Both the position numbers and the translations under genes were made by a program. From Acorus gramineus (Eukaryota > Streptophyta > Magnoliopsida > Acorales > Acoraceae): a DNA stretch of 64,000 nucleotides. Below, piece by piece: positions 47,401 through 58,810 of this stretch. The stretch is taken from NCBI GenBank assembly GCA_030737835.1, contig CM060853.1:7896134-7960133 (forward strand). Direction: 5' to 3'. Positions within the stretch are counted from its first letter, which is position 1; each line of letters opens with the position of its first letter. The notes under the pieces were generated by a model. That model was not told where the DNA came from. It searched no databases and saw nothing but the letters and a program-made list of their open reading frames with translations.

Positions 47401-50400
47401 CTTGAATCCAAACCTAATCCATCCCATTGTAAATCAGGCCTTAGGGATCAAAGTCACTTCATGGGGATAAAGCTTGACTAAACTTGGATCTGATCTATCT
47501 TTTTCCATTGATAAGTGAAGCATCTTTGAGGGAGAAATCTCACCATATTGTGGTGAGATTTGAACTCCGTCCTTCTGTATAGGAAGGTATAGCTTTCCAC
47601 TGTGCCAAGTGCAGGAAGGAAACCATGAAAGGTAGAAGTTTATAGAAATTATTATCCAATTTCAGTTTTAAAAATGTGAAATCCACTAAAAGTTGATTTT
47701 TTTATAAAGAAGAGACCACTTAATCTTTTTTCTAGGCCATAAATAGACTAATGTGGTTACAAAATAAAAATTTTCTGTAATAAATCGTACCTAAAAAGTT
47801 GTAATCTCAAAGCAAATTCACATTTTTTTTTTGGTAAAAAGGATGGGACTGCACCATCAAAATAAACTCACATGCCAGATGTTTCTTGTCATTTTTCCTT
47901 GGAATACTTCTCTTGTTCCACCAGATCCCACATGGTCACAGCACAACAAATTAAAATAAAACAGTTTGATGGGTTGTGAAATTAAACTAAGATGGACCTG
48001 GATTCCAAGAACCATCCTATACCTAATGCATGATCATGCTGAGTACTTGGTTTTGACACGTCTAAGAAGGAATGTTTGTCATGAACACTTGCGTAGTGTG
48101 GAGGATCTTATGCGGAAAAAACTGTCTGACATTTTAATGTCAACATAAGTATGCTAAAGTTCTTGGCTGCCATTTGGTATCAGGAAACTTTGAATTTGTA
48201 TGTGTCTACATCATGCCCATCTTTGGTTAGGTTACTTTATAAAGTCACCAGTTGCATACTTGTATTCAACTTTTGTCTTTCTTCACTTTAAGGGGATACT
48301 TGCTCGAGTGATTAAAGAGAGTGAATGTGCCTTTAGTTGTTGTTGTCATTTTTTTATATTTAAATTTTTAAAGAAAATGATAGGCATCCTATCACAATTT
48401 TATTAAAATGAAGTGATTGCCCAAGATCAACAGACAAAGTGTCTCGGTAGAAGAGTCATCTATTGAAACCACAACCCGTCAACTAAGATATCGACACTAC
48501 TCAATTACAATCTTCCCCCTGTACAACACTCTACTTGCTCCTGCACAAAATCTCTGCCAATCCTTGATGAATTGAACACCAACTCCCAAATATTTTCCAC
48601 ATACAACAGTGTTTCGGCAAACATTATTAGGATGGTGTTCCCGGCCACGTCTTGGGCGGTTTGGAGAACAAGGGATGGCATAATCTTTAATGCGGCGAGG
48701 TTTACATGGAAAATTTGTGGGCTCATGGGATGGCTTCTTGGTGAGCTGGGGTCGCCATTTAGCAGGAGCAAAGTGAGTGGCTATTAGTGATGGCCGAATG
48801 AATATTGTATTGTAACAGGTGGATGGGACCCTTAACCAATTTCAGGTAGCACCCTCTACTACCATCATGTTCGGGTTTACTCTTCCTTAGTCCTTTTATT
48901 TTGCATGGTTTCTATATCTCCTCACCACTAGTTCAGACGTTGTAACTTCGATTTGCAATAGTAATTGTGGTAGCAATTGTTTACCTTTTCACAAAAACAA
49001 AAAAAATCCACATACAGTGGTGTACCCATGAACACAACTTAATTACGAGAGAGCCACAAAGACCACACCACAGTGAAATGAATGACTGAGACATGTATGC
49101 TTTCACACTTCTATCACCCATCGATTACAACCTCGTTCTAGCTAACCACGTCCCTTCCAAACTATGAAATGTAGCCGTGGTCAACAATGTCCAACCTCTT
49201 CCCAGCTACCCACATTATTCATCTGCCTTTAGTGTTGGTTGAGCTGAAGGCACTCAGTGCTTCCTCTTCCCCTATTTTCCAATTGTCTGGAAATATATCT
49301 TTTGGTTGATGACATGTTATTGTTGGATGTCAATGGAATCAGTCAAATCTGACTCTTTTTTTTTTTTTTTTGAATGAAGATAGGAACTTTTATTGATTAA
49401 AAGCCCCCGAACAAAGGAGATGAGGGATCTCCAATAAAAGTACAAAAGTTCGATTTGAGGAAAATCCCAAATCATAGAAATGAGAAGATAAATTGAATCA
49501 CTTCCTCGTAAACCACAATGGACCCATAACCGTGGTAGGATTATCTTCTTGGAGGATCAAATCTGACTCTTAGCTTGTTGGTGCTCACTTGCTTGATGCA
49601 TAACAGTTATTATTATTATTATTATTATTATTGAGTTTCTTGTTTGTCAGGACTACTTATTTTGGTTGCCTTTCTTTTCTGTTCTTATTTTTGACATTTT
49701 TTTGTTTTCTTTTGATGTTTTCTAGCAGACTCCTCATCCGTTTTCTCTTTAGAGTTCTAGCACAATTTGGTGGCAATGCTCCCACCCTTTATTAAAAAAC
49801 CTATCTCATTGAGCATAGGTTGTTTTTTATGAAAATTCGTGAATATTGCATAATTTATTCAATGCATCATTCTTCTCTTTAAATCATGCAGTTAATGACA
49901 ACATGGCATTCTAAAGTTGGCCACAGTTGGAGGCCTTGTATCAGCAAAAAGTTATCCCAAGAAGGTATGTTAATAAATTCTTACAGAATTTTTAATCGAC
50001 CTATTCAGTAATGCATTTTCTAAGGTGGTGTTATTTGCATGCTAAAAGCAATATGTGTTATGTTTTGTTAAGCTAGATTCCTCATGATTGCATTTTGGCA
50101 ATGTCAGATTCTTTCCCAATGAAGGTCCTATTTTTGCATAAGATTAACAGATTATGCAGACTTAATTTTGATTTATTTACAGTCTAAAATAGCCTACAAA
50201 TAAGTTAATTTTTGTTACTCTTTTGACAGACTATAAAATGTGTTATTTGCTTGGAGTGGAGTAGTATTTCCTCAATGAATAACCATAGTTTTTAACATGT
50301 GCATGTATTGCAAATAACTGACATTTACCTGTTTGTCTGGCTGAGCATGTTTTAAATTACTTTTGAAATTGTGTCTTCTGTGCAAAGAAAATAGAAGATT

Positions 50401-53400
50401 TATGAATGTTGATTTCTTTTCTTGCTTCTTTCATTATAAAAAGTGATCCTAGGAGCTGATCTGCCTACAATGATACAAAATCCACTTTTCAGCTGCTTAT
50501 ATCCCCAAAGAACTACATATAGATAAGAATTCCAATGTTAAGCCGCATGGATCAAAAATATTATTTTTTGTCCTGCATCAGTTTTCACATATTGTGGTAA
50601 CTCTTGAGCTTTTTAAGACGTCTAATTTTTATATCTTTATCTTCTTTTTTCCTGCCAATGGATCTCATCACCTCATTTCTGTAACACCCACTTAAAGATA
50701 TCTTATTTGCTATGACTATTGTGTGAGCATTAGATATTCAAGGAAAAGGAATGCTTGTATCCATTACTTCTGTGCTGCTAAGCCTTTGATAATATACAAT
50801 CCTTGCATTCTTTATTCTTGATGTTTTTGTTTTCTTCCTTCTCAGAATTGCCCAGCTCAAATGGATACCTTATAATTGAAGCAAATGGTGGTTTGAATCA
50901 GCAGAGGCTATCGGTATGCTCAAAATTTTAATGACATCATGTTACTCATCCTGGCATCATGTTTTTTTACGTATAACTGTAAGGGACATTTTCCCGCCTG
51001 CAAAGTGGATTGAAATGATGTCATTAGGCCATTATCCTCTAGATTTTTGGCGTTTAAAATTGTAATTTTTTTCATCAGATATGCGATGCAGTTGCTGTGG
51101 CACGCATACTAAATGCTACACTAGTCACTCCAATGTTTCACTTGAACAGTGTTTGGCGTGACAAAAGGTGAAAATCTTTATTTCATTGTTTCTTTTATCA
51201 ATTCTACTATCTGTATTGAATCATTCTTTCAGTATTGTGATGCTGTTCCATCAACATCAGGCTTTTATCTCTTTCTTTCAACATATGTTTCATGTTTGCT
51301 GATTACTATTCTTAGATTCTGCAGAATTCTGATTTGGTACATTGGTAATTATTATGCCGTGAAGGAAATATATTTATCAGCAAACTGTTTGTATATTTTG
51401 TGTATCTGTTTAATTGTTTGATTCTGCAGACATATTTCCACTATTTGATAAAAAGTACGAATTGATAGATTATCATTCTCTTGGTCCATTTCTCTGTCTT
51501 TCTCATCCATTTAAGGAGGACAACATTTTCTGCATGTTCTTCATCTGTTTTTGGTTAACTTTCTTTTTTATCTAGAAGTGAAAAAAGCAGTTTGCTCCGC
51601 CTTGTATGTGTGATGTACAAGTAATCAAGCAAGCAACTTTCTCCTGTATGTCTGACTTTGAATGGTGCACAAACTGCTTTTTTGTTTCTTGCTCAAATCC
51701 TAAAATGAAAATGAAATAGTGGAGCATTAGGAATTGTTGATATTTCATTTTGTTTTTGTTTTGATTATGAGTGAACAACCCATCCTTCCCCTCCCCTTGC
51801 CCTTCATAGCTTGAAACAAGTGTCTGGAAAATCTCCTATATGATACAATCTTTGTTGATCTTAGATTCTTAGATCCGTATGAGCCTTCTGTTTACTTAAC
51901 CTGAATTGTTGGAAGGTTTCGAACACTTAAAACCGTACTTAGAGAATTTATATAACCTATAAATTAATAATTTTTCTTATTTCGCCTGAAAATAGGGGCC
52001 ATTTCTTAGAGCAATGGTAAGGTGTTTGGTTCGAGTCCTGAGAGCGGCCACCTTGTCAAAAAAAAGTCAAAAGTTCGAGTTGTATCAAGTCTCTCCCATC
52101 CCAGCACCTTGCTGTAGATGAGATTATCCTGGGTGATGGCTACCTAGACAATGTTGTGGATATACAAATAAATCAAATAAAGTCATTTGATCAGTGCAAT
52201 TGTGTTTTGTATATAGATATGATAAAGTTCTTGTGCCCTGATAAGTTCCAAGGATCTCGGGAATATTTGCTAGCTAGTTTACTTTCCAATGAGTGTAATC
52301 ACCACCTTATCTCAATGCTGTTGTATCATATGGTGAATTATACCATCTGTTATTGGTTGAGTCATTTTATTCATATGCAGATTTTGTTTTAATCTTGATA
52401 TGTATCATGATCTCCTGCTTTCTCCACCCTGCAGTAAATTTGGGGATATTTTTGATGAAGAATACTTCATTGATTCTCTGAAAAATCATGTAAGAATAGT
52501 ACGGCAGCTTCCGGAAGATGTTTTTCAACGCTTCGACAATAACCTCAGCAGTATTGTTAACCTGAGAGTCAAAGCCTGGTTAACATCGTCTCATTATGTG
52601 AAGAAGGTTCTCCCTAGGCTATTGACTATGGGGTATTCTCCTTGTTCTTTTCTGAATCCTTATTTTTTAATGGACTTCAAGTATTTTAATAGTTTGTTGC
52701 ATTGGGGAGGATAATTGCCATACTGCGTAGGTTAGATTTGCTCTGACATTAATATGCTTGCACATTATAAATACAGATGGAAGCCCCATAAGAAGAGGAG
52801 GCAAATGCTGCTCTATCCACCCAGCCCTGTTTCTATTGGAACAATTAAACATCATTGCAATCTTTTCATTCTTCTATATTTCATTGTTCCAACATATCTG
52901 ATCTTAATTTTTCTAGATAGTGTCATTATTTTAATAAAGGTAGGATCACACAGGAAGGATTTTTGTTTTTGTGTGGATAAATAGCGGATGATGCACTCCG
53001 GAATAGGGGGAACATAAAGGGGATGTCATCCCAAGCAATTTCCACGTGTGTCTGTTTCCTCCGAAGTCCATATATTCCAGCATCCGTCATGTGGAATCAG
53101 ATTCCTGAACTTCCATTTTGCGATTTGTTTCTCTTCTTATTCATCCCCCAAAAAAATCTCCACATGTTTTGAATAGATTGGAAGACCCCACCCTCTACCG
53201 TAAAAGGAGTTAGTCTCATCCAAATGTCTGTTTCTCCTCTTCCAGATAACCTCTTAGTTTTGGTGCTAGTTCTATTTGACTGATTTTTTCTTGTCATTCC
53301 AATATTCCAAGATAATTGCAATCTGTCTTAATCATTTCTTTTTTCATTTTTCTTGACGGCTGTACGCCACTTACATTTGATGTGTTACATGATGCAGGGC

Positions 53401-55751
53401 TGTACGTATTGCACCTTTCTCCAATAGATTGGCTCATGCAGCTCCTTCAAGCATCCAGGGCCTTAGATGTATGACTAATTTTGAAGCACTGAGGTTTTCC
53501 GAACCTATAAGAACACTTGCAGAAAAAATGGTTGATCGGGTGAAAAAGAGGAGTGGTGGGAAGTACATTTCAGTGCATCTTAGATTTGAAGAGGTTTTGA
53601 TTTGTCTCTTTTATTGAAATGATTACTTTTCGAATTTTGTAAAAATATTCAAAGCTGTGTTAACAGTCTTTCCTTTTTGTTAGGATATGGTGGCCTTCTC
53701 GTGCTGCACCTATGATGGTGGAGATGAAGAGAAACGAGAACTGGATGATGCTCGTGAAAGGGGTTGGAGAGGAAAGTTCAATAAAACAGGACGCGTAATA
53801 AAGCCCGCCGCTATCAGAATGAATGGGAAATGCCCTTTATCTCCTTTGGAGGTTCATAACCATAATCTAAAATGTTCTTGAGGCTGTTACTTTTACATTG
53901 ATTTTGCTTTTTGGTAATTTATTGCGTTATATCGTATACGTTACAACTGATTGAAATTTTCTTAATCTTAGAAACCAATATGGAACATATTGTTTTGCAG
54001 GTAGGAATGATGCTGAATTCCATGGGTTTTGATAACACCACCACAGTTTACGTCGCTGCTGGTAAAATTTACAAAGCGGAACGGAATATGGCACCACTTC
54101 GACGGTTATTTCCATTGTTGGAGACAAAAGAGAGTCTAGCCTCACCAGAAGAACTTGCTCCATTTAAGGTATTGCACACCCTAAATAATGTAGGGTTCTT
54201 CAATCTCCATATGAGGTTCATAACTAAATGGAAAATGTTACATACTTCAAAGTTTGAAGTTCAAATAAGTGAAATACATACTCGAATGAATTGAATGCAT
54301 ATATTTTTTCCATTGTTTGTAATAGAGTATATGCTGCAATAGTAGAGTGTATATTCAATTAGAGATTTCATATACTGTGTTGGGTGACGTGGCTTCTCCA
54401 AAAATTTCTGAGTATATCATCTCCCTAAATTGCCATTGTTTATGAAAAGAATTTGTTTTGTTATTCTTTGTGATTGGCGGCCAATGTATTTGTAGATGTG
54501 TAATAATTATATTTCTTATGTAGGGCTATTCATCTAGGTTGGCTGCACTTGATTACACTGTATGTCTTCTCAGTGATGTGTTTGTCACAACACAAGGGGG
54601 CAACTTCCCTCACTTCTTGATGGGACACAGGCGGTACCTTTATGGAGGGCATGCCAGGACAATCAAACCTGACAAGAGAAAATTAGCACGCTTATTCGAC
54701 AACCCGAATATCAGGTTATTCCTTTTTGCAGATTACTGTTATCTTTTCGATTTGATTTCACATTTTAGTATGTTCATCTAACAATTATGAATAAACAATC
54801 ATCTTGTGTTACACGATAATGTTCTTCTCAAACAAGGCGCGGAGGGGGATAAAAAACATAAACTCTTGCCTTCCGTGTATTAAAGAGCTATGGATATATG
54901 AGATTAAGAAAATGTGTTGCTGTTCTTTTTTACTAATGAAACTGCTCAGAATAGAAAGAATAGGAACCCCACAACCTTTAATGCGTATTCCATAAGAAAA
55001 TGTTATGCTTAAGTCCTTTTTGCAATCACTTTTGCGGACCACACATTTTGATTTTTTCTTTTTGTGAAGCATATAATTGGCTCATGAAATACATTCTTTG
55101 ATGAGAAAATAGTACTTGTATAAATTGAATGCATATCTTTTCCATAATGAGTACATATTGATATAGTGGAATAAATATTGCATTAGTGATGTTACGTCTA
55201 CAAAAGTGACTGAAAAAAGGATTGAGTGTATCGGCATCCTATTCCCATATTCATCATTTGTCTCACATAATGAATCTAGTTAAGAGCAAGAAAATTTTCA
55301 AAAACCCCTCACAGGGTTGGCCCTTTTGCTAGAGCCATGAATTTTTGCTCCCTACAGGTCTTTAGTTCGAATCCCTCTAGGCTTATTAGATGCACATGGT
55401 TTTGCTGGTGTCTGCATCTGGATTTTTCCTAGATAACGTTGGGATCCACGTCACCAAAAAGGGAAAAAAAGAGGAATCTTTCAATAAATTGAAATAAAGA
55501 ATAATACAAATATAGACTAGTAATTATTGAATGGTGATATTATCAGCGAAAGTTAACTGAAGACACTAGATTTACAATAATCTGTGATATATGATTGCAG
55601 ATGGGATAGTTTCAAGCACGAGGTACAGGAAATGCTTCATCGCAGCGACGCAAAGGGTTTTGAATTGAGGAAACCCAATTCATCCCTCTATATGTTTCCA
55701 ACTCCGGACTGTATGTGTAAACAAACAGATGAAGACGTCGCAGACACGTGA
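44403..55751 (+). CDS. O-fucosyltransferase family protein (plant PF10250-type, GT106/GT68-like)
   Basis: Ten exons join in frame into 557 residues: 44403-44774, 49892-49964, 50846-50913, 51079-51167, 52435-52632, 53398-53593, 53684-53851, 54001-54168, 54524-54714, 55601-55751 (TGA). The N-terminus is basic with a Gly-rich stretch (residues 22-36). One signal-anchor helix lies at about 61-78 ([20 protein letters not shown]), so it is a type II Golgi protein with a lumenal catalytic domain. Conserved blocks are NGGLNQQR (162-169), HLRFEEDM with the family Arg329, and [17 protein letters not shown] (466-482). Members transfer sugar from GDP-fucose or UDP-rhamnose to glycoprotein or pectin acceptors; the substrate of this one cannot be read from sequence. 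The Pro/Cys C-terminus [10 protein letters not shown] is usual in the family. The 5.1-kb first intron is full of retroposons. Confidence 0.95.
44775..47480 (+). other. First part of O-fucosyltransferase intron 1
   Basis: Contains (CT)n near 45133-45160. A duplicated stretch, GATTCAAGATTTGG / GTTGAGGGA / GATCTG, occurs at about 45037-45083 and 45254-45303. A possible MITE lies at about 46446-46680 (ends GGCTGCATTTGGAAACATG and CGTGTTTACAAGCGCACCCC). No coding sequence is seen. Confidence 0.45.
47500..47635 (-). repeat. tRNA-derived SINE (minus strand)
   Basis: Read on the minus strand, it has an A-box-like TGGCACAGTGGAAAGCTA (47590-47607) and a B-box GAGTTCAAATCTC (47555-47567) at tRNA spacing. 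It does not fold as a full tRNA, so a SINE or tRNA pseudogene is the better call. Confidence 0.55.
48415..48611 (-). mobile_element. LINE ORF2 3' fragment, minus strand
   Basis: Minus-strand sequence from 48611 down reads TATGTGGAAAATATTTGGGA, similar to the LINE at 10245 (TATGTGGAGAATATTTGTGA); the translation has YVENIWE. It is cut at 48611 by a second, oppositely oriented fragment. Confidence 0.5.
48612..49006 (+). mobile_element. 5'-truncated LINE fragment, plus strand
   Basis: It encodes the end of the zf-RVT region ([33 protein letters not shown]) and ends in an A-rich tail. Imperfect 15-16-bp flanking repeats TCCACATACAACAGTG and TCCACATACAGTGGTG (48596-48611, 49007-49022) suggest it inserted into the minus-strand LINE fragment. 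Confidence 0.65.
49358..49556 (-). mobile_element. LINE 3' end, minus strand, with target duplication
   Basis: A 15-bp duplication TCAAATCTGACTCTT (49343-49357, 49557-49571) flanks a 199-bp insert with a poly-T at its left, the A-tail of a minus-strand retroposon. Its tail reads CTTTTAATCAATAAAAGTTC, typical of plant LINE 3' ends. The identical duplication implies a fairly young insertion. Confidence 0.8.
49608..49632 (+). repeat. (TTA)n microsatellite
   Basis: About eight ATT units in O-fucosyltransferase intron 1, just downstream of the LINE tail. Confidence 0.9.
51168..51994 (+). other. Left part of O-fucosyltransferase intron 4
   Basis: AT-rich intron with no recognised feature. The 51149-51421 frame runs from exon into intron and is not coding past 51167. 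Confidence 0.5.
51995..52150 (+). repeat. tRNA-derived SINE in O-fucosyltransferase intron 4
   Basis: A-box-like GAGCAATGGTAAGG (52009-52022) and B-box TTGGTTCGAGTCCTG (52027-52040) are followed by GAGCGGCCACCTTGTC. This matches the plant Au-like SINE head layout (…GAGTCCTGGAAACAGCC… in the family). The spacing between boxes is shorter than in a true tRNA. Confidence 0.65.
52633..53397 (+). other. O-fucosyltransferase intron 5
   Basis: 0.77-kb intron between ...LLTMG and AVRIAPF. No bounded element is recognised. Confidence 0.5.
55221..55300. repeat. End of AT-rich repeat family (ATTGAGTGTATCGGCATC)
   Basis: Diverged copy of the GAGTGTATCA family end at 55221-55240, with AT-rich body upstream from about 55090. 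It lies in the last O-fucosyltransferase intron. Confidence 0.45.
55305..55475 (+). repeat. tRNA-derived SINE in last O-fucosyltransferase intron
   Basis: B-box TAGTTCGAATCCCT (55363-55376) and an A-box-like TTTTGCTAGAGCC lie in order, followed by TCTGCATCTGGATTTTTCCT and an A-rich end (CACCAAAAAGGGAAAAAAAG). It is not a foldable tRNA. Confidence 0.6.
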
Positions 55752-56500
55752 TATGGGGAGCGATTATTATAGCTTCCCGGATTGGTATGATTTATATTTT
55801 ACATCTTCACATATACACCAGGTAAATTTTTCGTATCAATTTCATTTGTCCATTAAAATTCATTTGTTGCATATGAGCTGATCTTCAGAAAAATTTTAGG
55901 GTCCTCTTTTTTTTTTTTTTCCATTTGATTGTTGGGTATATCATTGTAATTGGATGCAACAGATTCATTGTACACACAACAACAGGCCATAATTAATGAA
56001 AATTCTTTAGGATGTGTAAGTTCCCAAAGTATTTCATTTGTTATGACTGTCTCTTCTAGGTATTATTACTGCAATTTTTTTTAAAAGTATCAGTTTTGAG
56101 AATTGGCCTTGAATGTATTCATTCAGGTGTTAATGTAATTGGGTGTTTGTCCAACTTATACATGCATGCATACATACATATATGTAATTTATCTAAAACT
56201 TGGTTCCATTTTTAGGTTTTACTGGTTTTAACATCTGACATGAGTTTGTGTACATGGACTTTTGAATCCACTTTTGAATCTGTACATGGGCAATGATAAA
56301 TTATTTGATATATATCAGAATATATGGAATGATATAAAAACGGATACTGATACCAAAGTTTTTGTTCGATATATATATTATTATTTAAATTAAATTATAT
56401 ATGTTCGATATGCTTAATTTTAATTGATTTGTATGATTAATCATAACTAATTAACTATGTCCCCTACTGGACAACTATTTACGCTTTTAAATGTCTTATC
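55752..56500 (+). other. O-fucosyltransferase 3' UTR and flank
   Basis: Sequence after the TGA at 55749-55751 is AT-rich, with AATTAATGAAAATTC near 55990 as a possible polyadenylation region. No further coding sequence is seen. Confidence 0.4.
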
Positions 56501-56505
56501 ATTAG

Positions 56506-56722
56506 AACCTCTTTTTCTGTCTCAATTTCAGTTTCCTTTAATGATATATATGTTTTTATAAAACAATGAAACATATACTATAAAGAATTGTATAGATACA
56601 TTTATAAAAAAATTTAAGATTTCTGTTGAAGTAAGTATCTTGTTAATGTGAGTATATGACATTAATGAAACATATGTGATTGAAATTAGGATAGAAAATG
56701 AAATTGTATGTAATAACACTTT
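56506..56722 (-). repeat. AT-rich TIR-MITE family, copy 5 (minus)
   Basis: On the minus strand it has GTTATTACATACAATTTCAT, then TCTATCCTAATTTCA, CATATGTTTCATTAATGTCA and AAATTTTTTTATAAATGTAT, collinear with the other copies. Confidence 0.55.
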
Positions 56723-56853
56723 TAATTTGGCCATCCGGGGTCCACATCCAAAACAGTAGTAGACTAAACTTTACATAGATTATCATCACCAACCACCACA
56801 ATTTCATTTATATCGTGTTATGTGAGTCCTCTATCTCTTCTTATTTACGTTTT

Positions 56854-57360
56854 GAGAAAAATCCATATAACCCCTTGGAAGGTGTTTGAAATCCATATAA
56901 CCTCCTGAAAACGCCTACGTAAATCAAAATAGCTCTCCAAGTTAAATTTTCGTTGACAGATGAAGAATATTATACGAATATTTCATTTGGTTAATTTTGT
57001 TTGAAAACACAGTATTTCAAAAAAAATCTGTAATGTGTTAAAAATGTAAAATTTTTTCTATAAATGATTATTTTACTCCTTCGGATAGAGTTTTATAATC
57101 TATTCAAAAGGGTAAAATCATCATTTACAGATGGTTTTTGCATTTTTAATAAATTATAGGTGATTTTTGGTATATTGTGTTTTCAATCATGGTTAACCAA
57201 ACGGAATTTTCACAGAATATTCTTCATCTGTTAACAGATGTTTAATTCAAGAGATTATTTGGATTTACATATATGTTTTTAGGGGTTACATAGATTTTAA
57301 GAAAAGTCAGGGGGTTCTATGGATTTTGGGCAGTTCACAGGGGGTTATTTGGATTTTCCC
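56854..57360. mobile_element. Long-TIR element, copy B (uninterrupted)
   Basis: The left end GAGAAAAATCCATATAACCC and the complement of the right end GGGAAAATCCAAATAACCCC extend about 100 bp as inverted repeats. The interior is collinear with copy A (TGATGAAGAATATT-like, TGTAATGTGTTAAAAATGTA, GAGTTTTATAAT, CATGGTTAACCAAACG). It has no LINE. Size 507 bp, non-autonomous. Confidence 0.78.
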
Positions 57361-58780
57361 TTTATGTTTCTTTCTTTCTTTCTTTATTTTTGCTTGAATC
57401 AAAAGTTAAATTGGAAAGTCAGACACTCAATAGCATTTGTTTTTTTCACTGCACGAAACACACTGAACGATGAATAAGTCAATGAAGATTGCTTTCTCTG
57501 ACCCCTCTCTCTCTCTCTCTCTCTATACCACTCATGTTAAATGTGTGATTAAAACCATCTTCACATAAGGGGACTGTTATACACTTTTTTTTTTATGTGC
57601 AATTCACTATCTTATAAAAAAAAAAAATTATTTTGTTTTTATGGAAATGGGTGCATTCAATTAAGTGGAATTTAATATAGAAGTTACTTAGATAGAGCCT
57701 CCTATGTAGTTTCACATGTTTTGAATTTTTTTTTTTTTTTGAAAAAATATTTGTTTCACATGATGAAAAACACATATGGATTAATGATGTAATTCTTTCA
57801 TTGGACACACAAAAAACAGTAAATTAGAGTGCATGTAACAATATTCAAATAGAGTTGTATACATATTACTTTTTCTTTTCTTTTCTTTTAATTTTAACAA
57901 AACAAGAGACAACAAACAAGTCACTCTTAAGGCCCATTTGAATCCGTGGTTAAATGGATTCTGTGATGGGAAACACCGCCTCCAGCCACTGCAGATCCAA
58001 ACAAGAATGTGCATTTGCGCTTTCGAACAAAAACAAGGCGTTGTAAGGTAATTTTTTTCATGTTTGAGATATTATCGAAACACCGCTTCTTTAACACCCC
58101 TTGCTTCTCCAAACGCTCTGAGTCCCACGCCGCACACCCAAAAGAGCCTTAGTTGGATGATGGTGAAGGTGATATAATATATGTTGCATAAGAACATTTG
58201 AAAAAAAAAAAAAAACCTAAAACAAAAGGCCGAAAGGGCCTTCAAAATGGACAAACTATAAAAAGTCAACTTTTAATCCATCCGTGAAAATGATTTATGT
58301 TATACATCAAATTTTGGGCATATTTGATATATAACATGATAATTAAAAAACCCAAAAATACCCACACATTTGGGGCATATTTGACATGAGTTCTTATAAT
58401 GAGAAATATGAAGCTTTGGTTTGTTGGGGGTATTCTAGGGTGAATTCTAATTCTATCCAGAAAACATGACAGTTTATTGGTGATATTTTTAAAAGTGATT
58501 GCACATTTGTATGAAAAAAATATAGGATCTAAATACCATCAAATTGATGAGATCCTCAAAATTCAGGAATACATTTAATTGATTATTTTAATTTAATATG
58601 ATAAAAAATTATCATAGTATTTAAGTTTTTAGCAATTTGTTGTCATTTACCATAATGTTAGAACTATCAAAACCAAGTATAAACCACAGTCCACAACAAA
58701 TACAACATTCAATCCTCCCAAAAACAAATCATTTGAAAAAAGTTTTCATCAAAAAAAAAAACAAAAAACAAAACAAGGAC
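57361..58780. other. Intergenic DNA downstream of O-fucosyltransferase
   Basis: Contains (CT)n at 57504-57522 and several poly-A/T tracts. A GC-richer patch (57925-58150) lacks a convincing frame. No gene is called. Confidence 0.4.
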
Positions 58781-58810
58781 TCAAGCTTCTCTCATCAATG
58801 AATTCTAACT

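Noticed and set aside
47555-47607. Possible tRNA gene on the minus strand
   Set aside because: A- and B-box-like motifs are present but the arms do not pair as a cloverleaf; a SINE is more likely.
48505-48787. Opposed frames of 88 and 71 codons
   Set aside because: Both are pieces of LINE ORF2, not host genes.
52009-52040. Possible tRNA gene
   Set aside because: The boxes are too close for a tRNA and the 3' side continues like a SINE body.
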